In this document: piece by piece, positions 7,459 through 11,592 of the stretch
Layout of the letters: the number at the start of each line of letters is the position of its first letter
Numbering within the stretch: position 1 is the stretch's first letter
DNA from: an uncultured Acidimicrobiia bacterium
GTDB lineage: Bacteria; Actinomycetota; Acidimicrobiia; UBA5794
Length of the DNA: 11,592 bases
Assembly (NCBI GenBank): GCA_905480055.1
Contig: CAJQOW010000165.1
Coordinates: 1 to 11,592 of the forward strand
Direction of reading: 5' to 3'
The notes under the pieces: generated by a model
Database searches by the model: none
What the model was told of the DNA's origin: nothing
Seen by the model: only the letters and a program-made list of their open reading frames with translations
Made by a program: the position numbers and the translations under genes

Positions 7459-8145
7459 ATGCAGGTTCAGATCAACGATCGTCCGTCATACGCCATTGCC
7501 AAGGTTGGGCTCGATCCTGGCGAGGAAATCGTGGCAGAGGGTGGAGCCATGGTCGCTATGACCGACGGTTTCGAACTCGAAACCAAGGCACGAGGCGGCT
7601 TCCTCAAATCGATGGCGCGCTCGACGTTTGGCGGCGAGAGCTTCTTCATGAACACCTTCAAGGCGCCTCCTGCAGGTGGAACCGTTCGCCTGGCACCGGC
7701 GCTTCCGGGGGACATGCGCGTGACGGAGCTGACGGGGGAGCGCCTCATGGTGCAGTCGGGTGGCTACATCGCCTCGAGCCCCTCCCTCGAGGTGGAAACC
7801 AAGTGGGGTGGAGCCAAGACCTTCTTCTCGAGTGAAGGACTGATCATGCTCCGGATCTCGGGTACGGGCACCCTCATCACAGCCGCCTACGGTGCGATCG
7901 AAGAAGTTGTCCTTGGACCAGGCGAGAAGTTCACGGTTGACACCGGCCACCTGGTGACGTTCACGGAGGACATCGGCTTCAAGGTCCGCAAAGTCGGCGG
8001 GTGGAAGAGCACCTTCTTCAGCGGCGAAGGCCTCGTGGTCGACCTCACGGGCCCAGGCACGTTGACCCTCCAAACCAGAAGCCAGGACGCCTTCCTGAGC
8101 TGGCTCATCCCACAACTCCCGTCACAGAGCGCAAGCAGCGCTTGA
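7459..8145 (+). CDS. AIM24 family protein (TIGR00266-like)
   Basis: The 228-residue protein is of the AIM24/TIGR00266 type, a stack of beta-strands rich in glycine turns with a threefold-repeated fold. Typical stretches are AEGGAMVAMTDGFELETKARGGF (24-48 region), GGESFFMNTFKA (58-69), GGYIASSPSLEVETKWGG (101-118), FFSSEGLIMLRISGTGTL (122-139) and GPGEKFTVDTGHLVTFT (153-169). The length is near the family norm. No signal peptide or membrane helix is present. The biochemical role of bacterial members is not established; the yeast namesake affects mitochondrial inner-membrane organisation. It is transcribed away from the DUF3291 gene, with 139 bp between the starts, and converges on the yeiH-type gene. 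Confidence 0.88.
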   Translation: MQVQINDRPSYAIAKVGLDPGEEIVAEGGAMVAMTDGFELETKARGGFLKSMARSTFGGESFFMNTFKAPPAGGTVRLAPALPGDMRVTELTGERLMVQSGGYIASSPSLEVETKWGGAKTFFSSEGLIMLRISGTGTLITAAYGAIEEVVLGPGEKFTVDTGHLVTFTEDIGFKVRKVGGWKSTFFSGEGLVVDLTGPGTLTLQTRSQDAFLSWLIPQLPSQSASSA

Positions 8146-8155
8146 GGGACGTTCC

Positions 8156-8182
8156 TCTTGGTGCGCTGACCCAGGGCCAAGA
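8156..8182. terminator. Weak candidate terminator between convergent AIM24 and yeiH-type genes
   Basis: TCTTGG (8156-8161) and CCAAGA (8177-8182) can form a 6-bp stem with a 15-base loop in the 42-bp gap between convergent genes. A smaller palindrome CAAGC-AGC-GCTTG (8132-8144) ends just before the AIM24 stop. Neither has a T-tract, so the call rests mainly on position. Confidence 0.22.
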
Positions 8183-8187
8183 CTGCG

Positions 8188-9360
8188 CTAAATCGTGATG
8201 ATCGAGGAAAAGGCGAATACGAGGGTGATGCTGGCGACTCCGACGGCGACTGCCGCAACGATCCCGACGATGAACGGTTTGAAGCCGAGTCCCTTCAGTT
8301 GCGTGAACGACGTACCGAGGCCGACGGCGGCCATCGCCATGGCCAGGAGGTATTCAGCCAGCGTGCGAATCGAGTGCACCAAGTCGTCCCACGCCTCGGC
8401 GCTCCAAAGGCCATAGGCGCTGCCACTCGACTCGACACCGGCATCACCGATCGATCGGAATGCTGCCATGGCCAGGAATCCGAGGATGAACACGGGGATC
8501 ATGTCGATGATCCGGGTGCCCTCCCCCACTTCCTCACCGAGTTGTCGCTGCCGCTTGACGTACACGTAGGTGATCACCGGGATGATCACCACCATCAGCA
8601 CATTGCGGACGAGCTTGGTCACGATCGCAATGTCGGCGGCGCTCGGCGTCGTCGTGACATCGAAGGACTGGTCGTAGATGAGGCCGGCACCCGCCACCTG
8701 CGCCGTCTCGTGGATCGACGTCCCGAGGAATAGCCCGACCTGGACCACGTCACCGCCGAAGATTGCATTGCCGAGGAATGGATAGATCAGCATCGCCGCC
8801 ACACCGAAAACCGTGATATTGGCAATCGCGTAGGTGACCTCCTCCTCCTTTGCCCGGATTCCGGGAGCGGTTGCCACGATCGCGGTTGCCCCACAGATCG
8901 CTGTCCCGATGGCAATGAGCGTCCCGAGCCGGTCAGACAGGCCGAGGCGCCGAGTCGCAAACGTGGCCACGACGAGTCCGGTTACCACGGCACCAACCAC
9001 GATGGGAATGCCGAACACGCCGATCTCCAGGACGTCGACGACGCTCAGGCGGATGCCGAGGAGGATGATGCCGAGGCGCAGCAACTTCTTGAGGGAGAAG
9101 GTGACGCCCGGCACGAACATGGCACTCAACCCGACCGTGTTGCGCACGAGCATGCCCAGGACGATGGCGATGAGGATGAAGCTGACGAGCCCCTTGAACC
9201 CGAGAAGGTTGTTGAGCGCATCTGCGATCACCACTGCCGCCACCACGACCGCGGCAGCAAGCAACACGCCGGGAATCAGCGACGGCACACGATCGATCGT
9301 GGTGCCGAAGAGGATGTTCTCAACAGTGTTCGGCTTCCGCGAGGTCGACTCCGTGGTCAT
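8188..9360 (-). CDS. YeiH-family putative sulfate exporter
   Basis: This 390-residue inner-membrane protein belongs to the YeiH / PSE (putative sulfate exporter) family, UPF0324. After a cytoplasmic N-terminus of about 27 residues it has some ten hydrophobic segments. The family signatures are clear: LRLGIILLGIRLS (94-106), ICGATAIVATAP (155-166), KEEEVTYAI (171-179) and GTSIHETAQVAGA (213-225). The sulfate-export role is a family label with thin experimental support. The start codon overlaps the rimM stop as ATGA (9357-9360), so the two should be translationally coupled, and there is no strong Shine-Dalgarno sequence of its own. Being the last gene of an SRP/ribosome-maturation operon is unusual. 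Length and motifs look intact. Confidence 0.92.
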   Translation of the reverse strand: MTTESTSRKPNTVENILFGTTIDRVPSLIPGVLLAAAVVVAAVVIADALNNLLGFKGLVSFILIAIVLGMLVRNTVGLSAMFVPGVTFSLKKLLRLGIILLGIRLSVVDVLEIGVFGIPIVVGAVVTGLVVATFATRRLGLSDRLGTLIAIGTAICGATAIVATAPGIRAKEEEVTYAIANITVFGVAAMLIYPFLGNAIFGGDVVQVGLFLGTSIHETAQVAGAGLIYDQSFDVTTTPSAADIAIVTKLVRNVLMVVIIPVITYVYVKRQRQLGEEVGEGTRIIDMIPVFILGFLAMAAFRSIGDAGVESSGSAYGLWSAEAWDDLVHSIRTLAEYLLAMAMAAVGLGTSFTQLKGLGFKPFIVGIVAAVAVGVASITLVFAFSSIITI

Positions 9361-9899
9361 TCGCTCTCGCGACTCCGGTCCGCACCTTCGATCAGCCCTT
9401 CGATGAGGGCCACGACCACACGTTGGTCTGAGATGCTCACCTCGGGAACGAGTTCATCAACAAGCGGGACCTCGGCGCGGCCCCCTTGGTCCACGTCGAG
9501 GACGAGGCGGTCTTGAGCTTCGCCAACGACGACGTCGGTAACGGTGCCGATTCGTGCTCCGTCCGTATCGACGGCGACGCAGCCGACGATGTCTTCGATC
9601 CACCACTCGTCGGGATCCAGCTCGCGTCGCTCGGTCGAGTCGATCACGAACTGGACTCCGACCAACCCCTCTGCAGTAGTCCGATCGTCGACGTCTGCCA
9701 GATGCACGATGAAGTCGGTGGAATGGGGACGGTGCTCGGAAACCTGGAACCTTCGGGCAGGCGACTCGTTGGTGGTGACCGTCGCACCGGGCTGGAACCG
9801 CTCAACCGCATCGGCACCGAGTCCTCGAACGACAACATCCCCGCGGATTCCGTGCGCCCTGCGCACATATCCCACGGGGATGGTCATTTGTTCAGCCAT
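9357..9899 (-). CDS. rimM: Ribosome maturation factor RimM
   Basis: RimM binds ribosomal protein S19 and helps mature the 3' (head) domain of the 30S subunit. The 180-residue product shows the N-terminal RimM motif GYVRRAHGIRGDVVV (10-24) and the C-terminal PRC-barrel beginning near DPDEWWIEDIVG (95-106) and running through VPLVDELVPEVS (144-155). It lies 43 bp after khpA and overlaps the next gene by ATGA. Neither ATG 9899 nor the alternative ATG at 9887 (residue 5) has a clear Shine-Dalgarno sequence, so the exact start may be four residues later. An acidic, charged C-terminal tail (EGADRSRESE) follows the barrel. Confidence 0.96.
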   Translation of the reverse strand: MAEQMTIPVGYVRRAHGIRGDVVVRGLGADAVERFQPGATVTTNESPARRFQVSEHRPHSTDFIVHLADVDDRTTAEGLVGVQFVIDSTERRELDPDEWWIEDIVGCVAVDTDGARIGTVTDVVVGEAQDRLVLDVDQGGRAEVPLVDELVPEVSISDQRVVVALIEGLIEGADRSRESE

Positions 9900-9942
9900 G
9901 TGATTCGGGCCCGAGACTCAGTGCTCGAGGCTCGCAATCGAT

Positions 9943-10194
9943 TCAGTCGAGGAAGTCGACGTCAACCGAGAGGCCTTCTTCGTCTCCAGCGGCATTCGCG
10001 ACATTGCGGATGGCTCGGGCCACGCGGCCACGCTTGCCGATCACGCGACCCATGTCGCTCTTGGCGGCACGGACCTCTGCGACCACAGCATCATCGCCAT
10101 CGGCGACGACGTTGACCTCAACGGCATCGGTGTCATCCACGATCTCTGAAACCACATAGGTGACGACCTTGTCAACGATTTCGCCTTGGCTCAC
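9943..10194 (-). CDS. khpA: KH-domain RNA-binding protein KhpA
   Basis: This small 83-residue protein has a single KH domain with the GxxG loop GKRG (53-56) inside [15 protein letters not shown] (49-63). KhpA proteins bind RNA, often together with KhpB/Jag, and affect cell division and small-RNA biology in Gram-positive bacteria. The start is GTG at 10192-10194, overlapping the rpsP TGA stop as GTGA. A strong GGAGGA (10198-10203) lies 3 bp upstream, inside the end of rpsP. The position directly after rpsP is the standard one in Actinobacteria and Firmicutes. Confidence 0.95.
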   Translation of the reverse strand: MSQGEIVDKVVTYVVSEIVDDTDAVEVNVVADGDDAVVAEVRAAKSDMGRVIGKRGRVARAIRNVANAAGDEEGLSVDVDFLD

Positions 10195-10619
10195 GATTCC
10201 TCCGAACTGTCTTCAACGGACTCCTCGACGGCCTCAGCGGCTTCGTCAACGGCTGGCTCTTCCTCAACCTCAACAGCAGCAACCTCTGCTACCGCCTCGG
10301 GCTTCGGCTCATCCTTGGCAGGCGCTTCAGCGTCTCCACCAACAGTGTGAATGTCACCCTTGGCAACCTTGAACTGCGTCCATGCACCAGAAATCTCAAG
10401 CAGCTTCTGGGCGCGCTCGGTGGGCTGGGCGCCCGTCTTCAACCAGTAGAGAGCACGCTCGTTGTCAATCGTGATCAGCGACGGCTCCTGGCGAGGGTCG
10501 TAGATCCCAAGCTGCTCGATGTACTTGCCATCGCGTGGTTTGCGGGAATCCATCACGACGACGCGGTACGTCGGCTGCTTCTTCTTGCCAAGCCGCGTTA
10601 GGCGGATCTTGACTGCCAT
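10191..10619 (-). CDS. rpsP: 30S ribosomal protein S16 with acidic C-terminal extension
   Basis: S16 is a primary 30S assembly protein. The conserved core is residues 1-80: [11 protein letters not shown] at the start, [21 protein letters not shown] (18-38) and YDPR (40-43), then [16 protein letters not shown] (56-71). Residues 96-142 are a low-complexity tail with 19 Asp/Glu among 47 residues and much Ala and Val, absent from the roughly 80-90-residue S16 of many bacteria but seen in actinobacterial homologues. The Shine-Dalgarno GAGGTGA (10623-10629) includes the ffh stop codon, and only 3 bp separate the two genes. Confidence 0.97.
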   Translation of the reverse strand: MAVKIRLTRLGKKKQPTYRVVVMDSRKPRDGKYIEQLGIYDPRQEPSLITIDNERALYWLKTGAQPTERAQKLLEISGAWTQFKVAKGDIHTVGGDAEAPAKDEPKPEAVAEVAAVEVEEEPAVDEAAEAVEESVEDSSEES

Positions 10620-10622
10620 CGG

Positions 10623-11592
10623 TCACCTCTTCTTGCTTTGGCGTGGCATGCCCGGAATCGAGAGCCCGGGGATGGGACTCTTGCCTCCGGCCATTGCCTT
10701 CATCATCTTCTGTGCTTGCGAGAACTGTTTGAGAACGCCATTGACGTCCTGCGGCCGAGTTCCCGATCCGGCAGCGATTCGGCGTCTTCGACTGCCGTTG
10801 ATCATCTTTGGGTTCCTGCGTTCAGCAGGGGTCATCGACCTGATGATCGCTTCCACGCGGGCGAGCTGAGACTCATCCACCTGAACATCGCCCAGTGCCG
10901 ATCCTGCGCCCGGGAGCATACCAACGAGCTGTTGCAATGGCCCCATCTTCTTGATCTGTTGGAACTGTTCGAGGAAGTCTTCGAGGTCGAAGGTGTTGTC
11001 AAACATCTTCTTGGCCGCTCGTTCGGCCTCATCCTGGTCGTACGACTCTTCAGCCTTCTCGATGAGCGACATCACATCACCCATGCCGAGAATGCGCGAC
11101 GCCATTCGATCCGGATAGAACGCGTCGAGGTCGCCGATGGTCTCCCCGGTTCCGACGAACTTGATCGGAACGCCGGTCACCTCCCTGGCGGAGATCGCAG
11201 CACCGCCCCTGGCGTCACCATCGATCTTCGTCATTACGAGCCCGGTGAGATCGGTGTACTCGGAGAACCCGATCGCCACATTCACGGCTTCCTGACCGGT
11301 CATCGCATCTACGACAAGCAACGTCTCATCCGGGCTTCCAGCCTTCTTGACCGCTGCAAGTTCCTTCATCAGGTCAGTGTCCACCTGAAGACGTCCTGCG
11401 GTATCGATGATCACGACGTTTGCAGAGTCGGCCCTGGCCTGTTTGAGCGCCGCTTTGACCACCTTGGGCGGCTTGCCCTTGCGGTCGACAAAGACCGGCA
11501 CGTCGATGCGCTGGCCGAGCGTTTCGAGCTGATCGATGGCAGCAGGACGTTGGAGGTCTGCGGCGACGAGCAATGGTCGTTTGCCCTTGCCC
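10623..11592 (-). CDS. ffh: Signal recognition particle protein Ffh/SRP54, C-terminal part (runs off right edge)
   Basis: The visible 322 residues start inside the NG domain at GKGKRPLLVAADLQRPAA; the N domain and the P-loop lie outside the window. Reading from there, DTAGRLQ is the G3 motif, TKIDGDARGG contains G4, and VGTGETIGDLDAF closes the G domain. The methionine-rich M domain begins after FDLEDFLEQFQQIKKMGPLQ, with the 4.5S-RNA-binding stretch RRRRIAAGSGT, and ends in a basic tail. Ffh delivers nascent membrane proteins to FtsY at the membrane. It heads the visible part of the ffh-rpsP-khpA-rimM-yeiH operon. The TTG at 11571-11573 is an internal leucine, not a start: the frame is open to the window edge. 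Confidence 0.97.
   Translation of the reverse strand, partial: GKGKRPLLVAADLQRPAAIDQLETLGQRIDVPVFVDRKGKPPKVVKAALKQARADSANVVIIDTAGRLQVDTDLMKELAAVKKAGSPDETLLVVDAMTGQEAVNVAIGFSEYTDLTGLVMTKIDGDARGGAAISAREVTGVPIKFVGTGETIGDLDAFYPDRMASRILGMGDVMSLIEKAEESYDQDEAERAAKKMFDNTFDLEDFLEQFQQIKKMGPLQQLVGMLPGAGSALGDVQVDESQLARVEAIIRSMTPAERRNPKMINGSRRRRIAAGSGTRPQDVNGVLKQFSQAQKMMKAMAGGKSPIPGLSIPGMPRQSKKR

Noticed and set aside
11571..11573. TTG as a start codon for ffh
   Set aside because: The frame continues upstream to the window edge with typical Ffh sequence (GKGKRP), so the gene is cut by the window and does not begin here.

Overview
The window is an ordinary-looking chromosomal segment from a high-GC bacterium, most likely an actinobacterium. 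The S16 protein has a long acidic Ala/Glu tail, the KH protein KhpA follows rpsP directly, several genes appear leaderless with TAnnnT -10 boxes, GTG starts are used, and there are DUF3291 and AIM24 genes and a fused isobutyryl-CoA mutase. The class is uncertain; an Acidimicrobiia-like lineage is a guess, not shown by the sequence. I see no tRNA, rRNA, insertion sequence, CRISPR array or phage gene. No stretch longer than 300 bases lacks a gene.

Left part (1-3459): the 5' part of an MFS transporter gene runs off the left edge on the minus strand. It is divergent from a lipoprotein gene on the plus strand, and the two share a 73-bp promoter region. Downstream on the plus strand lies the most unusual gene here: one 643-residue polypeptide joining an N-terminal Rieske [2Fe-2S] domain to a complete thiamine-pyrophosphate (TPP) enzyme of the pyruvate oxidase/acetolactate synthase class.

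Middle (3457-8145): icmF, a B12-dependent acyl-CoA mutase fused to its GTPase chaperone, converges on the Rieske-TPP gene. Only 11 bp separate the two, and the stop codons form the two ends of one perfect hairpin. Upstream of icmF on the same strand is a DUF3291 gene, and divergent from that is an AIM24-family gene.

Right part (8188-11592): a tight minus-strand operon reads ffh (partial, off the right edge) - rpsP - khpA - rimM - yeiH-type transporter. The junctions are a 3-bp gap, a GTGA overlap, a 43-bp gap and an ATGA overlap. This is the SRP/ribosome-maturation cluster, but the place after rimM, usually held by trmD, is taken by a putative sulfate exporter.

Two modes of translation start can be read. 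The MFS, lipoprotein, icmF and DUF3291 genes have a -10-like box 6-8 bp before the start codon and no Shine-Dalgarno (SD) sequence, which predicts leaderless mRNAs. The AIM24, Rieske-TPP, rpsP and khpA genes have purine-rich SD sequences. The best candidate for undescribed biology is the Rieske-TPP fusion; the rest is largely recognisable housekeeping and central metabolism with odd junctions.
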